5,380 nt of DNA from Oscillospiraceae bacterium (GCA_016302405.1 JAEDNR010000102.1:1-5380), one strand, 5' to 3'. Positions 1 through 5,299 are shown, numbered from the stretch's first letter. The notes: a model not told the origin generated them from the letters alone. Numbers and translations: made by a program.

Positions 1-30
1 TTCTTTTTCTTTGTGCTATTTGACGAAACC

Positions 31-51
31 TTTCCTTAGTGAGACAGCCCC
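31..51 (+). repeat. Left copy of 21-bp inverted repeat
   Basis: The 21 bases beginning TTTCCTTAGTGAGAC and ending AGCCCC are the exact reverse complement of 5300-5320. Similarity continues outward: positions 1-20 (TTCTTTTTCTTTGTG then ATT) resemble the reverse complement of about 5321-5338, apart from a gap of about 11 nt. The copy lies downstream of rmlD, and the element seems to extend beyond the left edge. Confidence 0.9.
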
Positions 52-52
52 T

Positions 53-83
53 ATGACCGGGAAGTCGGGTTCGCAATGACCGG
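53..83 (+). repeat. Short degenerate repeat unit downstream of rmlD
   Basis: ATGACCGG occurs at 53-60 and again at 76-83, with GTCGGG and TTCGCA between. On the minus strand the second copy reads GGTCATTGCGA, like the core of the REP-like hairpin at 5341-5351. It is probably a decayed dispersed repeat. The remaining DNA from 84 to 140 shows no gene and no clear terminator. Confidence 0.35.
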
Positions 84-140
84 AAATTTGTCAAATCCTA
101 TCCTTCCCGCAGTATACGAAAAACGCACATACCGGAGCTC

Positions 141-1064
141 TTATTGTTCCTGTATTTTCAGCAATTCCAGGTAGCGGGCCAGGGCGTCCTGCCAATGGGG
201 CAGGGGGGTGAAGCCATTTTTCGCCAGCTTGCTTCTGTCCAGACGGCTGTTAAAGGGCCGGGCGGCCTTGCTCAGGCCGTATTCAGCGGTGCTGACGGGG
301 ACCACGTTGACATGACACCCCGCCTGCCGGAAGATCTCCCGGGCGAAGTCATACCAGCTGATGTAGCCGCCCTCGTTTGTGGCGTGGTAATAGCCATATT
401 TTTCCTCCTGGATCATGTCCACCAGCAGCCGGGCCAGGTCATAGGTGTAGGTGGGTGTGCCGATCTGGTCGTTGACGACCCGGAGGGTATCGTGGGTTTT
501 AGCCAGGTTCAGCATGGTCTTGATAAAATTCTTTCCGTTGGCACCGAAAACCCAGGCAATGCGGACAATAAAGAATTTGCGCAGCGTCCCGGCAACTGCC
601 AACTCGCCTTCCAGCTTGGTCTGTCCGTATACATTCAGAGGCGCGTAGTCCTTGCAGTCCGGGTCCCAGGGTGTTGTGCCCGTTCCGTCAAAAACATAGT
701 CGGTGCTGAGATACAGCATTTTGCAGTCCAGCTCCCTACAGGCAGCGGCGATGTTGGCAGTTCCCCCGGCATTGACGGCCCGCACCCGGTCTGCCATGCC
801 GTCTTCCTCCGCCAAATCAACGGCGGTCCATGCGGCACAGTGGATCACAGCGTCAGGCCGCACCCGGGAAAGGGTTTCTGCCACGGCGGCTTCGTTGGTG
901 ATGTCAAGACTGACATAGGGCATCTTTGTGACGGCGGAGCCGTCCGGAATCCCGGAATAGCCGGGAGCAAGGTCGCTTCCGATCCCTTCAATCCCCCGCT
1001 TTTCCAGTTCGTTCATTACATCGTGGCCCAGCTGACCGCCCACACCGGTCACAAATACTTTCAT
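141..1064 (-). CDS. rmlD: dTDP-4-dehydrorhamnose reductase (RmlD/RfbD)
   Basis: This cytoplasmic NAD(P)H-dependent reductase reduces dTDP-4-keto-L-rhamnose to dTDP-L-rhamnose, the last step of the pathway. The 307-residue product carries the family fingerprint GVGGQLG (7-13), INxxAxT-like HCAAWTAVDLAEED (75-88), AVNAGGTANIA (96-106), LSTDYVFDG with Ser120/Thr121 (119-127) and the catalytic YGQTK (Tyr146, Lys150). The substrate-binding segments NDQIGTPTYT (198-207) and RPFNSRLDRSKL (279-290) are also present. The start at 1064 has an AGGAGA site 6 nt upstream and lies 13 nt after the glycosyltransferase stop. It is the last gene of the operon. No convincing intrinsic terminator follows its TAA within the 140 nt before the window edge. 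Frame and motifs are intact. Confidence 0.96.
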   Translation of the reverse strand: MKVFVTGVGGQLGHDVMNELEKRGIEGIGSDLAPGYSGIPDGSAVTKMPYVSLDITNEAAVAETLSRVRPDAVIHCAAWTAVDLAEEDGMADRVRAVNAGGTANIAAACRELDCKMLYLSTDYVFDGTGTTPWDPDCKDYAPLNVYGQTKLEGELAVAGTLRKFFIVRIAWVFGANGKNFIKTMLNLAKTHDTLRVVNDQIGTPTYTYDLARLLVDMIQEEKYGYYHATNEGGYISWYDFAREIFRQAGCHVNVVPVSTAEYGLSKAARPFNSRLDRSKLAKNGFTPLPHWQDALARYLELLKIQEQ

Positions 1065-1077
1065 ACAGTATCTCCTG

Positions 1078-2061
1078 TTAAATTACGTTTTTCCGCAGCA
1101 TCCGGACGACGGTCATCACCATCCAGTTGGGCATTCCGGCGGCGACCAGTTCAAAGAGGGCGACCGGAGGTTCCAGATACCGGTAGCGCCACACGGTCTT
1201 CTTTTCTTTTCCGGTCTGCCAGTTTACAAGCCTTGCCTTTGACCAGCAAAGCCCGTCCCGGATCACCTGCTTCAGGCTGTCGTCACAGTCAAAATGCTGA
1301 TCCAGCCAAGTAAGCTGGTCAATGACATTCCGGATCCGGCACGCGGCATAGCTTTCCTTGTCCTTGACCCCCAGCATGACGCCGGTCTGGTTGGCGCCGT
1401 GGATGCGGTACTGGATCAGAGCCTTCGGCTCGGAGTAGAGAAGCCCGTGGGCCGCGCTCCACAGGGCCAGATAGTGGTCGTGGAAATAGTAGGGGCAGAA
1501 GGGGAGGGAGGCTTTCGCTTGGGCTGCGTCCATTAAGGAGGCGCAGCCGAAGACAAAGTTCCGGAACAGCAGCCTGGGAGCAAGATCGGTGCCGCTGGGA
1601 TGGGCGGCGTGCCGCCGGACCCCGGTAATGCTGTCGGCTTTTTTCTGCCCCTCGCCGTCGATGACAGAAACGTCGCAGCAGACCATCACCGCCCCGGTGC
1701 GCTCCATATCCTCTTCCATAATGGAAAGCTTTTCCGGCAGCCAGATGTCATCCTGGTCGCAGTAGGCAAACCGGTCCCCCTCGGCCTCGGCGGTCAGTGC
1801 CTCAAAGGTGCGATTGGAGCCCAGGTTTACTTCGTTCTGGCGGACAACGGCAGGGAAAGCGGTGACGCATTCGGAAACCGCAGCCTGAATCTCCGAAAAA
1901 GGCGTTTTCGGGGAGCAGTCGTCCCGGACATAGAGCCGAAGATTGGGGTAGCTCTGCCGGTTCAGGGATTCCAGCTGCTGCCGGAACCACACGGGGTTTG
2001 GGTCATAGACAGCCATCAGAATGGCAATACAGGGCTTATCGGTTTGCGTACATCCGCTCAT
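1078..2061 (-). CDS. Family 2 glycosyltransferase, probable rhamnosyltransferase
   Basis: This 327-residue protein has a GT-A fold, family 2 layout: the N-terminal ILMAVYDPNP strand (14-23), RDDCS (46-50), NLGSNRTFEAL (79-89), and the nucleotide/metal-binding CDQDDIWLPEK (101-111). The downstream blocks FHDHYLAL (183-190) and YRIHGANQTG (218-227) resemble the RgpB-type rhamnosyltransferases of streptococcal rhamnan synthesis. The C-terminus (about 300-327) is hydrophobic and amphipathic and could touch the membrane, although no clear transmembrane span is evident. Its place between rmlB and rmlD suggests that it transfers L-rhamnose from dTDP-L-rhamnose to a growing surface glycan; the acceptor and linkage cannot be read from the sequence. 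Translation starts 26 nt inside rmlB with only a weak AGAAG site, so it probably depends on coupling to rmlB translation. No alternative start fits the fold. Confidence 0.9.
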   Translation of the reverse strand: MSGCTQTDKPCIAILMAVYDPNPVWFRQQLESLNRQSYPNLRLYVRDDCSPKTPFSEIQAAVSECVTAFPAVVRQNEVNLGSNRTFEALTAEAEGDRFAYCDQDDIWLPEKLSIMEEDMERTGAVMVCCDVSVIDGEGQKKADSITGVRRHAAHPSGTDLAPRLLFRNFVFGCASLMDAAQAKASLPFCPYYFHDHYLALWSAAHGLLYSEPKALIQYRIHGANQTGVMLGVKDKESYAACRIRNVIDQLTWLDQHFDCDDSLKQVIRDGLCWSKARLVNWQTGKEKKTVWRYRYLEPPVALFELVAAGMPNWMVMTVVRMLRKNVI

Positions 2062-3055
2062 AATACTTCTGATACTCTCCGTTTACAATGTTTTCCCACC
2101 AGGGCTTGTTGTCTAAGTACCACTGAATGGTCATCCGGATGCCGTCGGCGAATTTGGTCTCCGGGAGCCAGCCCAGCTCCTTGTGGATCTTGGTGGGGTC
2201 GATGGCGTAGCGCATGTCGTGGCCCTTCCGGTCCGCGACAAAGGTGATAAGGCTCTCCGGTTTTCCCAGGGCCTGGCAGATGATTCTCACAATGTCGATG
2301 TTCTTCATCTCGTTGTGGCCGCCCACGTTGTAAACCTGCCCCACCCGGCCACTGTGGATAATCAGGTCAATGGCCTTGCAGTGGTCGTCAACATACAGCC
2401 AGTCCCGCACGTTTTCTCCGGTGCCGTAGACCGGCAGGGGCTTGTCCGCCAGAGCGTTGGCGATCATCAGAGGAATCAGCTTTTCCGGAAACTGGTAGGG
2501 ACCGTAGTTGTTGGAGCACCGGGAGATGGTCACCGGCAGGCCGTAGGTCCGGTGGTAGGCCATGACCAGCAGGTCCGCCGCCGCCTTGGAGGAAGAATAG
2601 GGGGAGCTGGTGTGGATGGGGGTCTCCTCGGTGAAGAACAGGTCTGGCCGGTCCAGGGGAAGGTCTCCATACACCTCGTCGGTGCTGACCTGATGATAGC
2701 GTCCGACACCGTACTTCCGGCAGGCATCCATCAGCACTGCGGTACCCATAATGTTGGTCTGTAGGAAGACTCCCGGGTTTTCAATAGAGCGGTCCACGTG
2801 GCTCTCCGCCGCGAAGTTGACCACAATGTCGGGGTGTTCTTCTTCGAACAGCCCGTAAACCGCTTCCCGGTCGCAGATATCCGCTTTCACAAAACGGAAG
2901 CGGGGATTCTCCATCACGGGAGCCAGGGTACTGAGGTTTCCCGCGTAGGTCAGCTTGTCCAGGCATACGATCCGGTAGTCAGGATACTTTTCCACCATGT
3001 GGAAAATAAAGTTGCTTCCAATGAATCCGGCGCCGCCGGTTACAAGAACGGTCAT
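2036..3055 (-). CDS. rmlB: dTDP-glucose 4,6-dehydratase (RmlB/RfbB)
   Basis: This NAD-dependent extended short-chain dehydrogenase converts dTDP-glucose to dTDP-4-keto-6-deoxy-glucose, the second step of dTDP-L-rhamnose synthesis. The 339-residue product has the Rossmann nucleotide-binding motif GGAGFIGS (7-14), the STDEVYGD segment (124-131) whose Asp126/Glu127 pair carries out dehydration, and the catalytic YSSSK (Tyr153, Lys157). The sugar-nucleotide region SNNYGPYQFPEKLIP (181-195) and RDWLYVDDH (217-225) are also intact. Length and motifs are standard, so it should be active. The start at 3055 has a near-perfect AAGGAGG site 7 nt upstream, overlapping the rmlC stop. Its last eight codons and stop are shared, in another frame, with the start of the glycosyltransferase, an overlap of 26 nt. 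Confidence 0.97.
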   Translation of the reverse strand: MTVLVTGGAGFIGSNFIFHMVEKYPDYRIVCLDKLTYAGNLSTLAPVMENPRFRFVKADICDREAVYGLFEEEHPDIVVNFAAESHVDRSIENPGVFLQTNIMGTAVLMDACRKYGVGRYHQVSTDEVYGDLPLDRPDLFFTEETPIHTSSPYSSSKAAADLLVMAYHRTYGLPVTISRCSNNYGPYQFPEKLIPLMIANALADKPLPVYGTGENVRDWLYVDDHCKAIDLIIHSGRVGQVYNVGGHNEMKNIDIVRIICQALGKPESLITFVADRKGHDMRYAIDPTKIHKELGWLPETKFADGIRMTIQWYLDNKPWWENIVNGEYQKYYERMYANR

Positions 3056-3067
3056 AGCGTATCCTCC

Positions 3068-3613
3068 TTAATAATCGGTGACGGCATCCTTCAGGAAAGG
3101 ATTTACCTTGTCTTTGTCGGAAAGCACCGGGTTTTGGAGGCCCCAGTCGATGTTCAGTTCCGGATCGTTCCACCGGATCCCGCCCTCGCTTTCCGGCGCG
3201 TAGGGGTTATCGGCTTTATAAAGAAATTCCACGTTGTCGGTAAGGGTCACGAAGCCGTGACCGAACCCCCGGGGGATCATCACCATCCGCTTGTTTTCCT
3301 CCGACAGTTCCACGGCCACCCATTTTTTGTAGGTAGGGCTGCCGGGCCGCAGATCCACGGCCACATCCAGCACCCGACCCCGGACGCAGCGCACCAGCTT
3401 TGCCTGGGCCTTGTCTCCCCGCTGAAAGTGGATGCCCCGGAGGGTGCCCTTTACCGTGGAGGAAGAATGGTTGTCCTGAACGAAGGTGTAGTTCAGACCG
3501 GCTTCCGCGAAAGCCCGTTCCGACCAGCTTTCCATAAAGAAGCCCCGGTGGTCGCCAAACACCTTCGGTTCCACAATGACGAGCCCGTCAATTTCCGTCT
3601 TGATAAAGTTCAT
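3068..3613 (-). CDS. rmlC: dTDP-4-dehydrorhamnose 3,5-epimerase (RmlC/RfbC)
   Basis: This cytoplasmic cupin enzyme inverts C3 and C5 of dTDP-4-keto-6-deoxy-glucose to give dTDP-4-keto-L-rhamnose, the third step of the pathway. The 181-residue product matches the family in length. Visible motifs are DHRGFFMESW (21-30), QDNHS (46-50), the LRGIHFQ segment with catalytic His62 (58-64), GRVLDVAVDLR (79-89), the cupin motif PRGFGHGF (114-121) and the active-site Tyr132 in FLYKADN. The C-terminal NDPELNIDW (149-157) is also typical. The start at 3613 has a GAGGTG ribosome-binding site that overlaps the rmlA stop, so translation is probably coupled. Its TAA is the beginning of the TAAGGAGG site used by rmlB. 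No missing residues or frame disruptions were seen. Confidence 0.97.
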   Translation of the reverse strand: MNFIKTEIDGLVIVEPKVFGDHRGFFMESWSERAFAEAGLNYTFVQDNHSSSTVKGTLRGIHFQRGDKAQAKLVRCVRGRVLDVAVDLRPGSPTYKKWVAVELSEENKRMVMIPRGFGHGFVTLTDNVEFLYKADNPYAPESEGGIRWNDPELNIDWGLQNPVLSDKDKVNPFLKDAVTDY

Positions 3614-3621
3614 TGCGCACC

Positions 3622-4500
3622 TCAGTACATGTACTTGCCGTCCGCGGCATTTTTCAGATGCTGGCCGTAGGGGGCCTTTCCGTAGGCCTTAGCGGCTTCC
3701 AGGAGCTGCTCCTTGGTGATCCAGCCGTTCATATAGGCGATTTCTTCAATGGCAGCGATTTGAATGCCCTGGTGGGACTCCACGGTGCGGACATATTCCG
3801 CGGCCTCATACAGAGATTCCACCGTGCCCGTATCCAGCCAGGCATAGCCCCGGCCCAGGGTAACCACGCTGAGGCTGCCCTCCTCCAGATAGATTCGGTT
3901 CAGGTCGGTGATCTCCAGTTCTCCCCGGGCGGAGGGCTTCAGGCTCTTGGCCCGCTCGCAGACCTTTTTATCATAGAAATACAGGCCGGTGACCGCGTAG
4001 TTGGACTTGGGACACTTGGGCTTTTCTTCGATGGAGACGGCCTGTCCCTGCTTGTCAAATTCCACCACGCCGAAGCGTTCCGGATCGGTGACGTAGTAGC
4101 CGAAGACAGTGGCGCCTTCTTCCTTTTCCGCGGCTGTTTTCAGGTGGTCGGAAAGCCCCGCGCCGTAGAAAATATTGTCCCCCAGGATCATGGCGCACCG
4201 GTCATCCCCGATGAATTCCTCGCCCAGAATAAAGGCCTGGGCAAGACCGTCGGGGGAGGGCTGGACCTTGTAGCGCAGACGGATACCGAACTGGCTGCCG
4301 TCTCCCAGAAGATGCTCGAAATTGGGCAGGTCGTGGGGGGTGGAGATGATCAGAATATCCTGGATCCCGGCGTTCATCAGCACGGAAAGAGGATAGTAGA
4401 TCATGGGTTTGTCGTAAATGGGGAGAAGCTGCTTGGATGTGACCATGGTCAGCGGATACAGACGGGTGCCGCTGCCGCCTGCGAGAATGATTCCTTTCAT
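3622..4500 (-). CDS. rmlA: Glucose-1-phosphate thymidylyltransferase (RmlA/RfbA)
   Basis: This cytoplasmic enzyme joins glucose-1-phosphate and dTTP to give dTDP-glucose and pyrophosphate, the first step of dTDP-L-rhamnose synthesis. The 292-residue product has the usual length and all family signatures: GGSGTRL (8-14), SKQLLPIYDKPM (22-33), the substrate loop QPSPDGLAQAF (80-90), LGDN with metal-binding Asp108 (106-109), EEKPK (158-162), GELEITDLN (193-201) and WLDTGT with the second metal-binding Asp223 (221-226). The start at 4500 is chosen because the family begins MKGIILAGG and a strong AAGGAGAG site lies 6 nt upstream. An in-frame ATG at 4572 would add 24 atypical residues, and only a short AGGA precedes it. 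This is the first gene of the operon; its TGA lies 8 nt before rmlC and overlaps the rmlC ribosome-binding site. Confidence 0.97.
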   Translation of the reverse strand: MKGIILAGGSGTRLYPLTMVTSKQLLPIYDKPMIYYPLSVLMNAGIQDILIISTPHDLPNFEHLLGDGSQFGIRLRYKVQPSPDGLAQAFILGEEFIGDDRCAMILGDNIFYGAGLSDHLKTAAEKEEGATVFGYYVTDPERFGVVEFDKQGQAVSIEEKPKCPKSNYAVTGLYFYDKKVCERAKSLKPSARGELEITDLNRIYLEEGSLSVVTLGRGYAWLDTGTVESLYEAAEYVRTVESHQGIQIAAIEEIAYMNGWITKEQLLEAAKAYGKAPYGQHLKNAADGKYMY

Positions 4501-4506
4501 AGCGGG

Positions 4507-4514
4507 CTCTCCTT
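4507..4514 (-). promoter_or_regulatory. Ribosome-binding site that fixes the rmlA start
   Basis: AAGGAGAG on the minus strand lies 6 nt before the ATG at 4500. It favours this start over the in-frame ATG at 4572 and agrees with the family N-terminus MKGIILAGG. Confidence 0.85.
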
Positions 4515-4550
4515 TTATATATGTTTTGACCTCGAAAAAGGGCGAAAAGG

Positions 4551-4570
4551 AAAAAAGGGGACAATACCCC
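4551..4570 (-). promoter_or_regulatory. Short GC hairpin with U tract in the rmlA leader
   Basis: Within the leader transcribed from P2, GGGG and CCCC flank a 6-nt loop (4570-4557) and are followed by six U residues (4556-4551) and further pyrimidine-rich DNA. The 4-bp stem is too short to be an efficient terminator alone, but the layout fits a pause or attenuation site. Function is inferred. Confidence 0.3.
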
Positions 4571-4590
4571 ATCTTTCCTGTACATTATAT

Positions 4591-4619
4591 GTTATACCCA
4601 ATTTGAGACAGTTTGTCAA
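4591..4619 (-). promoter_or_regulatory. Sigma-A promoter of the rml operon (P2)
   Basis: On the minus strand a perfect TTGACA (4619-4614) is followed after exactly 17 nt by TATAAC (4596-4591). Transcription should start near 4584, giving an untranslated leader of about 84 nt before the rmlA start at 4500. It is the nearest and best promoter to the operon and is probably its main one. Confidence 0.88.
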
Positions 4620-4659
4620 CCTGTGCGGCTCCTTTTTACGCTTTCCCGGCGGAACGGAC

Positions 4660-4691
4660 AAAAAATCCCCCGCGTTTATCCCCGCGGGGGA
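4660..4691 (-). terminator. Intrinsic terminator between promoters P1 and P2
   Basis: On the minus strand a 9-bp stem, TCCCCCGCG with CGCGGGGGA, encloses an 8-nt loop (4691-4666) and is followed directly by six U residues (4665-4660). This is a textbook rho-independent terminator. Read on the plus strand it has no U tract. It lies 40 nt upstream of the P2 -35 box, so it either ends a ~55-nt RNA from P1 or acts as a conditional stop protecting the rml operon. Confidence 0.85.
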
Positions 4692-4714
4692 AAGCGGCAC
4701 AGAAACTGCCCAAC
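4660..4714 (-). ncRNA. Predicted ~55-nt terminated RNA upstream of rmlA
   Basis: The span from the predicted P1 start to the U tract would be a very short RNA that is mostly terminator hairpin, preceded by about 23 nt of single-stranded leader. It contains no start codon with a ribosome-binding site. It may be an attenuated leader, a small RNA, or simply a by-product of a promoter placed before an insulating terminator. No known RNA family was recognised. Confidence 0.35.
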
Positions 4715-4720
4715 ATATTT

Positions 4721-4749
4721 ATTCTAGCATCGCCCAAAGGGAAAGTCAA
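4721..4749 (-). promoter_or_regulatory. Upstream minus-strand sigma-A promoter (P1)
   Basis: TTGACT (4749-4744), a 17-nt spacer and TAGAAT (4726-4721) make a second good promoter with the same direction as the operon. The predicted start is near 4714. About 25 nt later the transcript would enter the hairpin of the intrinsic terminator at 4691-4660, so P1 reaches rmlA only if that terminator is read through. The sequence match is strong; use in the cell is inferred. Confidence 0.7.
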
Positions 4750-4779
4750 GAATGACCCGATAGAAATGAACAAAATCTC

Positions 4780-4797
4780 TTTATTTTACAAAATAAA
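4780..4797. promoter_or_regulatory. AT-rich 18-bp palindrome between divergent promoters
   Basis: TTTATTTT and AAAATAAA are perfect inverted arms around a central AC. The palindrome lies about 30 bp from the P1 -35 box on one side and 28 bp from the plus-strand -35 on the other. It could be an operator for a dimeric regulator or an UP-like element, but AT-rich palindromes also arise by chance. Confidence 0.35.
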
Positions 4798-4824
4798 ATT
4801 ATGCAATTTATACATTATCCTATC

Positions 4825-4858
4825 TTGCAAAAAACGGTCCTCTGTGGTAAAGTATAGT
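4825..4858 (+). promoter_or_regulatory. Probable plus-strand promoter for the divergent transcript
   Basis: TTGCAA (4825-4830) is followed after 17 nt by TAAAGT (4848-4853), overlapping a better -10 hexamer TATAGT (4853-4858) that lacks a well-placed -35. Either would start transcription near 4860-4865, divergent from the rml operon. A weaker alternative, TTTACA (4785-4790) with TATACA (4809-4814), lies just upstream. The match is fair rather than perfect, but the strong terminator downstream in the same direction supports a transcript here. Confidence 0.5.
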
Positions 4859-4875
4859 CAGAAAGGGTGATACCG

Positions 4876-4893
4876 ATGCAGAGGAAACGCTGA
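4876..4893 (+). CDS. Five-codon micro-ORF near the transcript 5' end
   Basis: ATG CAG AGG AAA CGC TGA encodes MQRKR and has an AAAGGG site 8 nt upstream. Its stop codon abuts the GAGGG ribosome-binding site of the 53-codon frame, a layout typical of coupled or leader translation. At this length, chance is a serious alternative. Confidence 0.15.
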   Translation: MQRKR

Positions 4894-4905
4894 GGGAAGC
4901 CTGAA

Positions 4906-5067
4906 ATGCACCCTCCGGGCGGCAATCCCGGGCAGACGGCAGAGCTTCACACAAAGAGCGGCTCGCTTCAGAGCAGAAAAAACATGTGGATGGAAGGCGC
5001 CGGGAGCACGCAGAGAAAAGCCGCCGGAAAAACGCAGAAAGAGAGGTTAACCAATGATGTTAGATAA
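4906..5067 (+). CDS. Possible small basic protein, 53 residues, unknown
   Basis: An ATG at 4906 opens a 53-codon frame ending at TAA (5065-5067), preceded by a fair ribosome-binding site GAGGG about 9 nt upstream. The predicted product begins MHPPGGNPGQTAEL and is rich in Gly, Lys, Arg, Gln and Ser, with few hydrophobic residues. It would be basic and probably disordered, with no signal peptide, membrane span or known motif. It lies inside the candidate plus-strand transcript. The GAGGG site can pair with CCCTC at 4911-4915, which would hide it. Composition alone does not separate it from a chance frame in a structured RNA, so the coding call is weak. Confidence 0.22.
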   Translation: MHPPGGNPGQTAELHTKSGSLQSRKNMWMEGAGSTQRKAAGKTQKERLTNDVR

Positions 5068-5086
5068 TAAGAGTGAAGAGAAATAA
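5054..5086 (+). CDS. Ten-codon micro-ORF running into the terminator
   Basis: ATG ATG at 5054 starts a frame encoding MMLDNKSEEK, with a GAGAGG site 7 nt upstream. The TAA (5084-5086) lies inside the left arm of the terminator stem. Ribosomes finishing here would cover that arm, so translation could affect termination. The function is unknown and the frame may be accidental. Confidence 0.18.
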   Translation: MMLDNKSEEK

Positions 5087-5135
5087 CCCCTGGCGGTTTG
5101 ATCGGAAGGTCACCGGCCAGGGGTTATTTCTTTTT
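5079..5135 (+). terminator. Very strong intrinsic terminator, plus strand
   Basis: AGAAATAACCCCTGGC (5079-5094) pairs perfectly over 16 bp with 5116-5131. The intervening 21 nt can add GGT/ACC pairs with one bulged G. A U5 tract (5131-5135) closes it. Read on the minus strand the tail is only mixed pyrimidine, so the plus direction is favoured. No annotated gene precedes it, which is the main reason to believe in the transcript upstream. Confidence 0.88.
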
Positions 5136-5299
5136 GCGCTTATATGGCGGAAGCCACGATGCGACAAATTGGAACTTGATGCGCAGTTAAAGCACACGGG
5201 TGGTTAGACGCCTTGCCCCCCGCACTTGTGAGGGTGGTGCTGCACGCAGTGAATCAAAATTCCAATGATTGCCGGGGGCAATCATACCTTGATTAAAGT
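5136..5299. other. Gene-free structured DNA inside the right repeat
   Basis: This stretch has no recognised gene. ATTGGAA (about 5168-5174) and TTCCAAT (5260-5266) are inverted arms of a long imperfect hairpin; CTTGAT and ATCAAAA inside the arms extend the pairing. A second perfect hairpin, ATGATTGCC and GGCAATCAT around GGG, occupies 5265-5285 and has no U tract. On the minus strand a 32-codon frame (5285-5187) begins MIAPGNHWNFDSLR and has only a weak AAGG site. It may be a frame carried by a dispersed repeat rather than a gene. Confidence 0.4.
5265..5285. repeat. Perfect 9-bp hairpin with GGG loop
   Basis: ATGATTGCC (5265-5273) and GGCAATCAT (5277-5285) are perfect inverted arms. Neither strand has a U tract after it, so it is not a normal intrinsic terminator. 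It lies 14 bp inside the right 21-bp repeat and is probably part of the same repeat element. Confidence 0.6.

Larger units (their letters stand above)
4862..5135 (+). ncRNA. Candidate ~275-nt plus-strand transcript of unknown type
   Basis: The stretch between the plus-strand promoter and the terminator ending at 5135 holds no recognisable protein. It is purine-rich and has repeated GCAGA words at about 4879, 4932, 4938, 4974, 5010 and 5034. Local hairpins can form: GAGGG (4892-4896) with CCCTC (4911-4915), and CCGGG (4915-4919) with CCCGG (4927-4931). A long-range pairing of CCGGGCGGC (4915-4923) with GCCGCCGG (5020-5027) is also possible and would compete with these. No tmRNA, RNase P, SRP, 6S, T-box or common riboswitch consensus was found by eye. 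It may be a structured small RNA or the mRNA of one of the very small ORFs inside it. Confidence 0.4.

Noticed and set aside
144..1313. Long plus-strand open frame of 389 codons opposite rmlD
   Set aside because: It lies antisense to a complete rmlD with all family motifs, has no family signature and runs across the rmlD/glycosyltransferase junction. It is a shadow of GC-rich coding DNA.
3622..4572. Longer RmlA start at 4572, adding 24 residues
   Set aside because: The added residues do not match the family N-terminus. The AAGGAGAG site at 4507-4514 clearly serves the ATG at 4500, although a short AGGA does precede 4572.
2798..4755. Long plus-strand frames opposite rmlB, rmlC and rmlA (2798-3670 and 3613-4755)
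   Set aside because: They are antisense to complete, motif-verified genes, cross gene junctions and have no recognisable domains.
4862..5080. Known riboswitch, tmRNA, RNase P or 6S RNA
   Set aside because: By eye, none of the conserved cores (for example TPP, cobalamin, SAM, T-box, RNase P P4) could be matched beyond a few bases, and no regulated gene follows on the plus strand.
5079..5131. Bidirectional use of the strong terminator
   Set aside because: The stem would form on both strands, but the minus-strand exit is only CTTCACTC rather than a U tract, so efficient minus-strand termination is not supported.
5187..5213. Integron attC-like core GTTAGAC (5203-5209)
   Set aside because: It matches the GTTRRRY core, but no paired RYYYAAC site in the right place and no integrase or cassette structure is visible. 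A 7-bp match is expected by chance.
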